From UBA6168 sp041752395 (GTDB lineage Bacteria; Bacteroidota; Bacteroidia; Chitinophagales; Saprospiraceae), in assembly GCA_041752395.1 (NCBI GenBank), contig JBGSWN010000267.1, positions 57,024 through 121,023 of the forward strand: a stretch of DNA of 64,000 nt. Reading direction: 5' to 3'. Shown one piece after another: positions 51,239 to 60,225 of this stretch; position 1 is the first letter of the stretch, and every line of letters begins with the position of its first letter. A program made the position numbers and the translations under genes. A model generated the notes under the pieces. It saw only the letters and a list, made by a program, of their open reading frames with translations. It ran no database searches and was not told the origin of the DNA.

Positions 51239-51638
51239 GATTAAACGTTTTTTGAAAAAGCACCGCCCCGTCGTATCCTAATTCCTCCGTTGCGGTGCAG
51301 CTTCTTTGAAATTTCTGGGGCAAAGTTGAAGGCTTCTGGGCGGCCAGTTCTCACAGAACCATTGCATGTTTATAACAATGGCCGGTGTGTAGTTTGGCAT
51401 TTTTATTCTGCTCCGCAAATGATTGATTCTCAATTTTTTAGTCAAAAATCATCAGGTATTTTTAGGCAAAAACTGTCATATCGCTGACAGGATTGGGCGG
51501 TAGTTTTCCAATAAAATCAGTCAATTGTCACGGCCTGTAAAGGATTCTCCATGCTTCCGTGATAGTTCTGTGATAATTGAGCAGCATTATCTAGGTAATT
51601 TTGCCCCAATGCCCAAAGGCAGCAAAAACAATCACCTT
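51239..51638. other. Divergent intergenic region
   Basis: About 400 bases between the lipoprotein gene and the response regulator gene. A TAATTTTG -7-like element lies at 51596-51603. No credible ORF. Confidence 0.45.
51596..51603 (+). promoter_or_regulatory. Candidate -7 promoter element (TAATTTTG)
   Basis: Matches TAnnTTTG 35 bases before the response regulator ATG. No TTTG is found at the expected -33 spacing. Confidence 0.35.
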
Positions 51639-52346
51639 ATGTCCAAGAAAGTTTTAGTCATCGAAGACGACCCCAACATCGTTGACCTACTCGAAATCCA
51701 CCTGAAAGACCTGGACTGTGAAGTGTTCAAGGCAAGCGATGGGGAACTGGGATTGCACACTGCCGAGCGGGGCCAGTTCGACCTCATCATCCTCGACCTG
51801 ATGCTCCCGAAGATGGACGGGCTGGAAGTTTGCCGGAGGCTGAGGGGCAAGGAAATACAAGTGCCCATCCTCATGCTGACCGCCAAAACCGAGGAGATTG
51901 ACAAAGTTTTGGGCCTCGAAATGGGCGCCGATGACTACCTCACAAAGCCGTTTGGGGTGCGGGAATTCATCGCTCGGGTGAAAGCCATTTTCCGAAGGAT
52001 GGAAATTTTGAAGCCTGCTATGAAAAGCAACCCATCTGCTGCGGCGCTCAAATATGGCAGCTTGAACGTGGATATTGACATGCGCCGGGTGATGATTGAT
52101 GATAAGCGGGTGGAGCTTTCCCCCAAGGAGTTCGACCTGCTGGGCCTGCTGGCTTCCAACCCCGGAAAGAGCTATGACCGGGCTAAAATCCTCGACTTGG
52201 TTTGGGGCTATGAGTTCGAGGGCTATGAGCATACTGTTAATTCCCATATCAACCGTTTGCGCAGCAAAATAGAACCGGATATCACGAACCCAACTTATAT
52301 CCTGACGACCTGGGGCGTAGGTTATCGGTTTAACGAAGAACTTTAA
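51639..52346 (+). CDS. OmpR/PhoB-family response regulator
   Basis: 235 residues from the ATG at 51639 (MSKKVLVIEDDPNIV); upstream in-frame starts lack similarity. Receiver domain with phosphorylated Asp 53 in IILDLMLPKMDG, conserved Lys in DDYLTKPFGVREF, then a winged-helix DNA-binding domain (ELSPKEFDLLGLLASNPGKS, HINRLRSKIEPD). It receives phosphate from the histidine kinase encoded 11 bases downstream and regulates transcription of unknown targets. The c-type cytochrome and beta-barrel genes just downstream are candidates by position. Confidence 0.95.
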   Translation: MSKKVLVIEDDPNIVDLLEIHLKDLDCEVFKASDGELGLHTAERGQFDLIILDLMLPKMDGLEVCRRLRGKEIQVPILMLTAKTEEIDKVLGLEMGADDYLTKPFGVREFIARVKAIFRRMEILKPAMKSNPSAAALKYGSLNVDIDMRRVMIDDKRVELSPKEFDLLGLLASNPGKSYDRAKILDLVWGYEFEGYEHTVNSHINRLRSKIEPDITNPTYILTTWGVGYRFNEEL

Positions 52347-52357
52347 TCCATCAACAA

Positions 52358-53818
52358 ATGACCGCATCAAATAAACTTTATTGGAAAATATCGGCCACCT
52401 TCCTGCTGGTGATGGTAGTGCTGGGGGTGGTGTATGTGCTGGTGAGTTCGTATATGTACCGCAACTACGTCATGGAATCCAGCCAGCGGCTGAACGCCAA
52501 TATCGCCGACCACTTGGTTCAGGAAACCAAGCCACTGGTGAACGGCCGGCCCGACACCACCGCTACGCACGACATCATGCATTCGATGATGGTCATCAAC
52601 CCCAGCGTGGAAGTTTACCTGCTGGACACGACGGGCAAAATCATTGATTATGTGGTGCCTTTTAATACGGTCAAACTGGACCGTGTCAGCCTCGGCCCCG
52701 TGCGGGAATTCATCAAGGCAAAGGGTAAACTGTACATATTGGGCGACTGCCCCGGCACTGGCAAACAAAATATCTTTTCGGCTGCGCCAATTTATGAGAG
52801 CGAAAAACTGACCGGGTATGCCTACATTATTTTGGCAGGTACGCAGCACCAAGAAATCAGCGCTACCCTGCTTGGCACTTATTTTTTAAAGTCCGGCACC
52901 TTCATTTTTTTGGCAACATTGGTCGGCTCGCTGCTGCTGGGCCTCTTGGCCATCTGGCTGATAACCAGGAACTTACAAAAAATCATCGAGGTGGTTCGCA
53001 GATTCAAGGAGGGCGACAGCAGGGCACGGGTTCCCAATGCACAGGGCAGCGACCTCTCCGTGTTGGCCACTACTTTCAATGAAATGGCGGATACCATTGA
53101 GACGAATATCGAGGAGCTGAAATCGGTGGAAAACCTGCGCCGGGAGCTAATCGCCAATGTGTCACACGACCTGCGCACACCGCTGGCCATCATGCAGGGC
53201 TACGTGGAAACGCTGCTCATCAAAGATGACCAACTGACGGCTGAAGAGCGCAAAAATTACCTTCAAATCACGCTTAATAGTTCGGAGAAATTGGCCAAGC
53301 TCATCTCCCAATTGTTCGAGTATTCCAAGTTGGAGGCGAAGCAGGTGCAAGCGAAAAAAGAGCCTTTTTTCATCACAGAACTAGCGCAGGATGTTTTTCA
53401 GAAATACCAAATCATTGCGAAGCAAAAAAACATAAAGCTGCAACTCGACCAGCCTCAGGATTTGCCGATGGTCTTCGCCGACCTCAGCCTCGTGGAGCGG
53501 GTCATCCAGAACCTGATGGACAATGCACTGAAATTCACGCCGACGGGCGGCCAAGTGAGCATCACGCTGCGGGCGATGGAAAAAAGCGTGGAGGTCCGAA
53601 TTGCCGACAACGGCCCTGGCATCCCAGAGGGGGAGCAGTCGGCGATTTTTGAGCGCTACCGCAAGTCCTCGTCCGTGGCGCAACCTGCCGCCGGGGCAGG
53701 GCTTGGGCTGGCCATTGCGAAGAAAATACTGGAAATGCACGACGCCACCATTCGGGTACAGAGCAAGCTGAACGAGGGCACAGCGTTCATGTTCCAGTTG
53801 CCGGTGGTCGCAGCATAA
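52358..53818 (+). CDS. Membrane sensor histidine kinase
   Basis: 486 residues. Membrane helices at about 11-32 and 180-203 flank a periplasmic sensor domain of about 150 residues. HAMP domain (LQKIIEVVRRFKEGD) about 205-258; HisKA with phosphorylated His 270 in NVSHDLRTPLAIMQ; HATPase with N box RVIQNLMDNALKF, G1 IADNGPGIP and G2 GAGLGLAIAKK. It pairs with the OmpR-type regulator immediately upstream. The sensor domain shows no recognised ligand motif. Confidence 0.95.
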   Translation: MTASNKLYWKISATFLLVMVVLGVVYVLVSSYMYRNYVMESSQRLNANIADHLVQETKPLVNGRPDTTATHDIMHSMMVINPSVEVYLLDTTGKIIDYVVPFNTVKLDRVSLGPVREFIKAKGKLYILGDCPGTGKQNIFSAAPIYESEKLTGYAYIILAGTQHQEISATLLGTYFLKSGTFIFLATLVGSLLLGLLAIWLITRNLQKIIEVVRRFKEGDSRARVPNAQGSDLSVLATTFNEMADTIETNIEELKSVENLRRELIANVSHDLRTPLAIMQGYVETLLIKDDQLTAEERKNYLQITLNSSEKLAKLISQLFEYSKLEAKQVQAKKEPFFITELAQDVFQKYQIIAKQKNIKLQLDQPQDLPMVFADLSLVERVIQNLMDNALKFTPTGGQVSITLRAMEKSVEVRIADNGPGIPEGEQSAIFERYRKSSSVAQPAAGAGLGLAIAKKILEMHDATIRVQSKLNEGTAFMFQLPVVAA

Positions 53819-53857
53819 ATTACTGACAATCAATTATCTAATCAAAATTTTTAAAAA

Positions 53858-54385
53858 ATGAAACGACACAAAATTCTCCTGTTCAGCACCATTGTATTTG
53901 CAGTTTTGGCCTCGCTCAATGCCTGCAAGAAAGATGACGACAAACCTGGTACAACCAAAAGCACGGACGAAACGCTGTATGATTTGGCGAAGTCCACCAA
54001 TGGATTTACTTGGTACAAAAACTCCGATGCCCTGCTTGATAAAAGCACCGGGACAGGCCATTCCCAGCCACTGCTTCGGACCCGTTACAACGCCACGGCT
54101 ACCACTGCCCTCGATACCGATGGCAAGATAAAGGCAGGCACCACTTTCCCCGATGAATCCTTGGTGGTAAAGGAACTGTACGACAATGCCACCACACAAG
54201 CCATTTATGCCGTCATGTACAAAAAACCTGGCCACCCCGACGCTGACGCCGAGGGCTGGGTATGGGCATACCTGAACGTGAATGGCTCAGTATTGACCAG
54301 CGCCGCCAGCAAAGGGAGCGGCTGCCGGGGCTGTCATGGCCAAGCCGAACATATTGACTATACCTTGATGAACAAGTTTTTTTAG
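53858..54385 (+). CDS. Cytochrome P460-like c-type lipoprotein
   Basis: 175 residues with a lipoprotein signal (lipobox SLNAC, Cys about 23). The body has a cytochrome P460-like pattern: NGFTWYKNSDALL, RTRYNATAT, FPDESLVVKELYD, IYAVMYKKPGHPDADAEGW, and a haem c motif GCRGCH near the C-terminus. P460-family proteins oxidise hydroxylamine or bind nitric oxide through an unusual haem; many relatives are merely haem sensors or detoxifiers, so the activity is open. It follows the histidine kinase by 39 bases and may be under its control. Confidence 0.8.
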   Translation: MKRHKILLFSTIVFAVLASLNACKKDDDKPGTTKSTDETLYDLAKSTNGFTWYKNSDALLDKSTGTGHSQPLLRTRYNATATTALDTDGKIKAGTTFPDESLVVKELYDNATTQAIYAVMYKKPGHPDADAEGWVWAYLNVNGSVLTSAASKGSGCRGCHGQAEHIDYTLMNKFF

Positions 54386-54407
54386 TAAATCAAATTTAAT
54401 GCTTAGG

Positions 54408-54442
54408 ACGATATGGCTTTCAAAAAAGCCATATCGTTTTTT
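54408..54442 (+). terminator. Rho-independent terminator after the P460-like gene
   Basis: CGATATGGCTTT / AAAGCCATATCG followed by TTTTTT. It also shows that the downstream gene starts after it. Confidence 0.92.
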
Positions 54443-54457
54443 AATTGTTCAGTGCTT

Positions 54458-55366
54458 ATGAAAATCATGAAATTCATTCCTTTATTCTTGCTTTTTTGCT
54501 TCATTTCCAACTTCGCAAAATCCCAAGGTTGCAGTGATGCCGGGGTTTGCAGCCTCAATGCCTTTAAACCAGCGGGTGAGGATGACCTTGTATTGAACAA
54601 CCATTTTAAAATCGGTTTATCAAATGGTTTGGCGGATTATGATATTTCCATTTTTGGGGCATACCTGGAATATGGCCGCCGATTTAATGACAAATTGGGC
54701 ATGGATGTCAAATTGGGCGGACTTGGCCAAAGCGGCAACGACGTGTCCGGTTTTGGGCTGTCGGATATTTATGTAAATGCCAATTACGCCCTAAACGAAA
54801 AGACAGGACTCGTGCTTGGTGCGAAAATCCCATTGAACAAAGCTGACCGCCAAAAAGACGGCCTACCGCTACCGATGGATTACCAATCGAGCCTCGGAAC
54901 AGTCGACTTGGTACTGGGCGTCAGTCGTCAATTCAACAAACTGCTCGTGGTGGCTGCCTACCAGCAGCCGCTGACGCAAAACGACAACGCCTTTCTTTCG
55001 GAAGAGTACTCATTGGGGTCAAAACTGCAGGAAATCCAATCCACCAACCAGTTTCAGCGCAGCGGCGATGTGCTGCTACGGCTCTCTTACCCCATCCATT
55101 TCGGCGAAAAACTGCGCATCACGCCAAGTATCCTCCCCATTTACCACCTGGGCGAGGACAAGTTCACAAATGCCAATGGCATCGAACAAGCCATCGCTGG
55201 CTCCGATGGCTTCACGCTCAACGGCAATGTTTTCGTGGATTATGGCGTAGGCAAAAATGGAAACCTGCAACTGAGCCTCGCCTCTCCGTTCATCGTGCGG
55301 GAGGCCCGTCCCGATGGCTTGACGAGGGGGTATGTGGTGGGGTTTGAGTATGGGGTAAGGTTTTAA
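54458..55366 (+). CDS. Outer-membrane beta-barrel protein of unknown function
   Basis: 302 residues from the ATG at 54458, since an earlier in-frame ATG lies inside the terminator; 54467 is an alternative. Signal peptide about 1-22 (SNFAKSQG). Alternating beta-strand pattern (KIGLSNGLADYDISIFGAYL, LEYGRRFNDKLGMDVKLGGL) ending in a C-terminal Phe (GFEYGVRF), typical of outer-membrane barrels. A short CSDAGVCSL motif near the N-terminus of the mature protein is commonly seen in copper- or phenol-linked barrels of Bacteroidota. It is downstream of the haem lipoprotein, so they may act together in export or sensing. Confidence 0.75.
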   Translation: MKIMKFIPLFLLFCFISNFAKSQGCSDAGVCSLNAFKPAGEDDLVLNNHFKIGLSNGLADYDISIFGAYLEYGRRFNDKLGMDVKLGGLGQSGNDVSGFGLSDIYVNANYALNEKTGLVLGAKIPLNKADRQKDGLPLPMDYQSSLGTVDLVLGVSRQFNKLLVVAAYQQPLTQNDNAFLSEEYSLGSKLQEIQSTNQFQRSGDVLLRLSYPIHFGEKLRITPSILPIYHLGEDKFTNANGIEQAIAGSDGFTLNGNVFVDYGVGKNGNLQLSLASPFIVREARPDGLTRGYVVGFEYGVRF

Positions 55367-55375
55367 GGTACGGAT

Positions 55376-55459
55376 GGCACACGGATTTAGAAGGACGTTG
55401 GGAATTTAGACTGATTTAATCCGCTATAAATCCGCAACGTCCGTATAAATCCGTGTGCT
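55376..55459. repeat. Inverted repeat between convergent genes
   Basis: GGCACACGGATTTAGAAGGA plus CGTT pairs with AACG plus TCCGTATAAATCCGTGTGCT, 24 bases with few mismatches, 36-base loop. AATCCGY units recur within it, echoing the GCGGATT heptamers at 26063. It may serve as a terminator. Confidence 0.75.
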
Positions 55460-55560
55460 ATCACGCCAAAATATGGGACGGACAAAAAGGCTATCCAACT
55501 AATTTTTCCCCTAAAACATGAATTTCCAAAACAACTACAAGAAGCAGATTGACCGGTCTT

Positions 55561-56550
55561 TCACAGCAATTCAAACTCACTGCGCTCACCCTTTGCCCAG
55601 CAATCAATACTGTGGAAAGTAGTATCCGCTATGTTCATCAAGGCGGTGTCCGTCAAAAAAGCCTGGTGGCTGGTAATGAGCACATTGGAAAAGGTCATCA
55701 GGCGGGCTATCACGTCGTCCTGCAAAATGTCACCTGAGCGATCCTCGAAAAAAAGGCCACTTTCTTCTTCGTAAACATCCAGACCAAGGTAACCAATATG
55801 GCCTGATTTCAGGCTGTCTATCACGGCCTTCGTTTCCACCAAACCACCTCGACTCGTATTGATGAGCATGACCCCTTTTTTCATGGTGCCGATGCGCTCC
55901 TGGTTGATGAGATAATGTGTGTGGTTATTGAGCGGAGCGTGCAGGGTGATGATGTCCGACAGTCGGCAAAGCTCATCCAAGTCAGAATAAACCATGCCGT
56001 ATTGTTGGGTCATCGCTTCGTCAGGATTCGGGTCAAAACCCATCAGGCGGCACCCAAAACCGTGCATTATTTTGGCCACAATGCCCCCAATTTTACCCAA
56101 CCCCACGACCCCGACCGTCTTTCCGTGCATGTCAAACCCCGTCAGCCCATCCAACGAAAAGTTCAGGTCACGCACCCGGCTATTGGCTCGTATCAACTTC
56201 CGGTTGAGCGCCAACATCAGCGCAACCGTATGCTCTGCTACTGCATACGGAGAGTAATCGGGTACGTTGGCCACCTTTAGGCCAAGTGACTTGGCCACTG
56301 GCAGGTCCACATGGTTGAAGCCCGCCGAGCGGCAGGCAATGTATTTGACACCATATTGCTTTAGCGCCTGCAATACTGGCGCCGAGCAGTCGTCGTTCAC
56401 AAAAACGGAGACAACATCGGCGCCCTTGGCCAGCAATGCTGTCTCCAGGGAGAGGTAGGTAGGCACATGGGTGATGTTATGTTCACCAATATTGGCCAGT
56501 TCGATGGTTTTTCGCTCGAAACCATGGGAGGAAAAAAGTGTGACTTTCAT
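55561..56550 (-). CDS. ldhA: D-lactate dehydrogenase (2-hydroxyacid dehydrogenase family)
   Basis: 329 residues from the ATG at 56550 (MKVTLFSSHGFE); an upstream in-frame ATG adds 11 unlikely residues. NAD-binding motif GKTVGVVGLGKIGG, substrate Arg in RSAGFNHVDL, INTSRGGLVETKAVIDS, the LdhA-type YEEESGLFFEDRSGD, and the catalytic His in ITSHQAFLT. Reduces pyruvate to D-lactate with NADH in the cytoplasm. It converges with the beta-barrel gene. Confidence 0.92.
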   Translation of the reverse strand: MKVTLFSSHGFERKTIELANIGEHNITHVPTYLSLETALLAKGADVVSVFVNDDCSAPVLQALKQYGVKYIACRSAGFNHVDLPVAKSLGLKVANVPDYSPYAVAEHTVALMLALNRKLIRANSRVRDLNFSLDGLTGFDMHGKTVGVVGLGKIGGIVAKIMHGFGCRLMGFDPNPDEAMTQQYGMVYSDLDELCRLSDIITLHAPLNNHTHYLINQERIGTMKKGVMLINTSRGGLVETKAVIDSLKSGHIGYLGLDVYEEESGLFFEDRSGDILQDDVIARLMTFSNVLITSHQAFLTDTALMNIADTTFHSIDCWAKGERSEFELL

Positions 56551-56724
56551 ATTTTTTTTGCGAAAATAAAGGAATGAGTTCACTGCTTCGCATCCTTAAT
56601 TTAAATTTCTATACCCGTTAAGTGTGATTTTAATCATTCACTGACCTGACAGAAGTCTATCCCTTCAACAGTTGGTGCACCATATTTTTACCATGTATAG
56701 CTAATCAAGTCAAAAAATTAAAGC

Positions 56725-57618
56725 ATGAAAAAATCACTGGTCTTCCCAAATATCATGGTCGCACTCGACCTGACGAATACGGATGAAAAACTCATTGCCT
56801 ACGGCCGTTTTCTGGCTAAAATATCGGAGGCAAGGACGCTTCAGTTCGTCCACGTCATCCCGCATTTCATTTTGCCCGAACCCGTTAGTTCCTCTTTTGA
56901 TGAAATAGTTCGGGGCGAAGAGCCTATCCAACATCGGGTACAGCGGCAGTTGGAGAAAGCCATCCAGGCGGTCGCTGGAGACAAAACCGGCTTAAAAGTA
57001 ACCGCAGCAGTGCTGGAAGGTAACCCAATGGATTGCCTGCTGGATTATGCCAACTCGCACCAGCCCGAGCTTTTTATTGTAGGCAAGAAAGCCATCAGCG
57101 GCGACAGCGGCATCGTCGCCCGCCGCATCGCCCGCAAGACAAAATCCACGGTCTGCTTCGTGACCGACAAGGCAACTACCGACCTAAAACGGCTGCTGGT
57201 TCCTGTCGATTTTTCTGACACATCAGCGGTAGCTTTGCAAACCGCAATTTGGCTTCGCAACCTATTGGGCAACATCGAAATCACTGCACTTCACGTAATT
57301 GACGCACCGATGACAGCCTATAAAATAAATAGGAACCGTCCCGAAATCATCAATGGGCTTAAGGAATCGGCAGTTCTGGCCTTCGGCAAATTTTTGAAAA
57401 AGCACAAATTGAATGTGGAAGATTTCAAGCTGGATATCGTCGTCAATGACGAATTCGACGTGAGCAATTACGTTCGGAAAACTGCCTCTGAAACAAATGC
57501 CGACCTCATCATCATCGGTGCAAAGGGTCATACGCTTTTCGAAGACTTGGTTTTTGGTAGCACCACTGAAAAGCTGGTCAACTTGGAAGTAAATCTTCCT
57601 ATCTTGGTGGTCAGGTAA
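56725..57618 (+). CDS. Universal stress protein with two UspA domains
   Basis: 297 residues: two tandem Usp domains (about 1-150 and 155-297). Each begins with a hydrophobic strand and Asp (NIMVALDLTNTD; RLLVPVDFSDTS). The second carries the ATP-binding G-x2-G-x9-G(S/T) motif IIGAKGHTLFEDLVFGSTTE; the first is degenerate (VGKKAISGDSGIVARRIA). Cytoplasmic stress or metabolic-adaptation role. It is nine bases upstream of the P-type ATPase gene, forming a probable operon with calcium transporters. Confidence 0.92.
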   Translation: MKKSLVFPNIMVALDLTNTDEKLIAYGRFLAKISEARTLQFVHVIPHFILPEPVSSSFDEIVRGEEPIQHRVQRQLEKAIQAVAGDKTGLKVTAAVLEGNPMDCLLDYANSHQPELFIVGKKAISGDSGIVARRIARKTKSTVCFVTDKATTDLKRLLVPVDFSDTSAVALQTAIWLRNLLGNIEITALHVIDAPMTAYKINRNRPEIINGLKESAVLAFGKFLKKHKLNVEDFKLDIVVNDEFDVSNYVRKTASETNADLIIIGAKGHTLFEDLVFGSTTEKLVNLEVNLPILVVR

Positions 57619-57627
57619 AAATCAATT

Positions 57628-60201
57628 ATGAACTGGCACCTAATCAGCAAAGAAGAGACATTGGAAATGACCGGCGGCCGCATTGGCGGTCTCTCCGACT
57701 CCGATGCGGAGGAACGGCTGGCAAAATACGGCCCCAACCAATTGGAGGAAAAAAAGCGGAAGCCAGCCTGGCTTATGTTCCTCGCCCAATTCAAGGACAT
57801 GATGATTCTGATACTAATGGCGGCAGCCGTCGTTTCAGGCGTAGTTGGCGACTTGAAGGATACCATTGTCATCTTGATCATTGTGGTACTGAATGCGGTA
57901 GTGGGCTTCGTGCAGGAATACCGGGCCGAAAAAGCGATAGAAGCCCTAAAGAAAATGTCGGCGCCAATGGCCACCGTGCTTCGGAACGGCAGCCCAAAAA
58001 ACGTTGGCGCAGCCAAGCTAGTCCCCGGCGACATCGTCCAGTTGGAAGCTGGCAACATGATTCCCGCCGACATCCGCCTGCTGGAGTCACATTCCCTGAG
58101 AATAGAAGAGGCGTCCCTCACCGGCGAGTCGCTGGCCGTCGAAAAGCAAGTGGAAGAACTGAGCGGGGAAGAATTGCCGCTAGGCGACCGAACCAACATG
58201 ACCTACAAAGGCACGGTGGCCACCTACGGGCGGGGCAGCGGCGTGGTCGTGGCCACGGGCATGCAGACCGAGATAGGCCGAATCGCCAAAATGCTGCAAG
58301 AGGACGAATCACTGACGCCGCTGCAAAAACGGCTGGCTGATTTTGGTAAAAAACTGTCGCTCGCCGTGCTGGGCATCTGCGCGATACTGTACGGTGCCGG
58401 CCTGCTGCGCGGCGAGGATCCGCTCAACATGCTGCTGACCGCAATTTCGGTGGCAGTGGCGGCCATTCCAGAGGCGCTGCCCGCTGTCGTCACAATAGCG
58501 CTGGCGATGGGCGCCCGCCGCATGGTGCGCAAAAATGCGCTTGTGCGCAAACTCCCTGCGGTGGAAACGCTCGGTTCCGTCACATTTATCTGCACCGACA
58601 AAACAGGGACGCTCACGCAAAACCGCATGACCGTCACCGAAACCTGGACACCTGCCTCGCCTCCTGCCGACCTCACGCTCCCAGCGGAACAGGCACTGCT
58701 GCTCGGCATGGCGCTCAACCACGATGTGGCGAAAAACGAAGCGGGCGAACTGGCCGGTGAGCCCACGGAACTGGCGCTCGCCACTTTTGCCGAAGGACAC
58801 CCTAGCCTATCCGGTTTTGACCTTCGGAAATACCCGCGTCAGGTGGAATTGCCCTTCGATGCTGACCGCAAGTTGATGACCACTGTCCACGATTACGACG
58901 GGCGTTTTTTGGTGGTGACCAAAGGCGCTTTAGAGTCCGTTTTGGAGGTTTGCGAAGATGCCGATGGTAACGACATGGTGGAAGTCGCTGCGCAAATGGG
59001 CAAAAAAGGACTGCGCACCTTGGCCTACGGGTGTCGGGTAATGGACCAATTGCCCAGCGAAATCAGCTTCTCCACCCTCGAAACGCAGCTACAGGTCTGT
59101 GGGTTGGTGGGCATGATGGATCCGCCACGAGAAGAGGCAGCCCAAGCCATTGCCGACTGCAAAGCTGCCGGAATCGTGCCGGTGATGATAACGGGCGACC
59201 ACCCGGTGACGGCGGAAGCCATTGCTCGCCAAATCGGCATTTTCGGTAAGCCAACAGACATCCTGATCACTGGGGCGATGCTCCAGCAAATGCCCACCCA
59301 CGATTTTGAGGAGCGCATCGAACGCATAAAAGTATATGCCCGGGTATCGCCGCAGCAAAAGCTCGACATTGTGAAAACCCTCCAGTCAAAGGGCCAGTTT
59401 GTCGCCATGACTGGCGATGGCGTGAACGACGCCCCTGCTCTCAAAAAAGCCAATATCGGCGTGGCAATGGGCATCACCGGAACGGATGTGTCCAAAGAAG
59501 CGGCGCACATGATTCTGCTGGACGACAATTTTGCGACCATCATCAAAGCGGTGCGGGAGGGCCGGCGGATTTTCGACAATATCCGCAAGTTCATCAAGTA
59601 CACCATGACCAGCAACAGTGGTGAAATTTGGACGATTTTTCTGGCGCCGTTGGTTGGCTTGCCGATACCGTTACTCCCCATTCATATCCTTTGGATAAAC
59701 TTGGTGACTGACGGCCTCCCCGGCCTTGCACTCGCAGGTGAACCTGCCGAAAAAAACCTGATGAGCCTGCCACCACGAAAGCCAAACGAAAGTATTTTTG
59801 CGCACGGGCTGGGTCTGCACATTTTTTGGGTAGGCCTGCTGATGGGCGCAGTCTGCCTTGGCGCTCAGGCGTGGGCTATCCATGAAGGCGACAACAAGTG
59901 GCAAACCTATGTTTTCACCATACTTTGTTTCAGCCAAATGGGCCATGTTTTGGCTATCAGGAGCGAGTACTTTTTCCTTTTCCGGCAAGGCATTTTCAGC
60001 AATCCGTCGTTGATTTGGGCAGTGTTATTGACCTTCTTTTTGCAGTTGGCCATTATTTACACGCCGGTATTGAACGATATTTTCTCCGTGGAGCCTTTGA
60101 CTTGGCAAGAATTGCTTGGCTGCATCGTGGTTTCCTCCATCGTTTTTCACGCAGTGGAAATGGAAAAACTGGTGCGGAATTGGCGGCGAAAAAAAGGTTA
60201 G
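57628..60201 (+). CDS. P2A-type (Ca2+-like) cation-transporting ATPase
   Basis: 857 residues with the layout of SERCA/LMCA1 pumps. Actuator motif SLTGESLAV; M4 motif PEALPAVV; phosphorylation site CTDKTGTLTQN (Asp 324); nucleotide-binding KGALES; hinge MTGDGVNDAPALKKA; M5 SNSGEIW; and M6 NLVTDGLPGLALAGEP with the ion-binding Asn and Asp. ATP hydrolysis drives export of Ca2+, or possibly Mn2+, from the cytoplasm. Encoded between a universal stress protein and a Ca2+/cation antiporter, which supports a calcium role. Spacing to the upstream gene is nine bases. Confidence 0.93.
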   Translation: MNWHLISKEETLEMTGGRIGGLSDSDAEERLAKYGPNQLEEKKRKPAWLMFLAQFKDMMILILMAAAVVSGVVGDLKDTIVILIIVVLNAVVGFVQEYRAEKAIEALKKMSAPMATVLRNGSPKNVGAAKLVPGDIVQLEAGNMIPADIRLLESHSLRIEEASLTGESLAVEKQVEELSGEELPLGDRTNMTYKGTVATYGRGSGVVVATGMQTEIGRIAKMLQEDESLTPLQKRLADFGKKLSLAVLGICAILYGAGLLRGEDPLNMLLTAISVAVAAIPEALPAVVTIALAMGARRMVRKNALVRKLPAVETLGSVTFICTDKTGTLTQNRMTVTETWTPASPPADLTLPAEQALLLGMALNHDVAKNEAGELAGEPTELALATFAEGHPSLSGFDLRKYPRQVELPFDADRKLMTTVHDYDGRFLVVTKGALESVLEVCEDADGNDMVEVAAQMGKKGLRTLAYGCRVMDQLPSEISFSTLETQLQVCGLVGMMDPPREEAAQAIADCKAAGIVPVMITGDHPVTAEAIARQIGIFGKPTDILITGAMLQQMPTHDFEERIERIKVYARVSPQQKLDIVKTLQSKGQFVAMTGDGVNDAPALKKANIGVAMGITGTDVSKEAAHMILLDDNFATIIKAVREGRRIFDNIRKFIKYTMTSNSGEIWTIFLAPLVGLPIPLLPIHILWINLVTDGLPGLALAGEPAEKNLMSLPPRKPNESIFAHGLGLHIFWVGLLMGAVCLGAQAWAIHEGDNKWQTYVFTILCFSQMGHVLAIRSEYFFLFRQGIFSNPSLIWAVLLTFFLQLAIIYTPVLNDIFSVEPLTWQELLGCIVVSSIVFHAVEMEKLVRNWRRKKG

Positions 60202-60225
60202 GTTTAAACAAAAAAGTAAAACGAA

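Noticed and set aside
54413..54457. Upstream start for the beta-barrel gene
   Set aside because: It would place the start codon inside the stem of the terminator of the previous gene.
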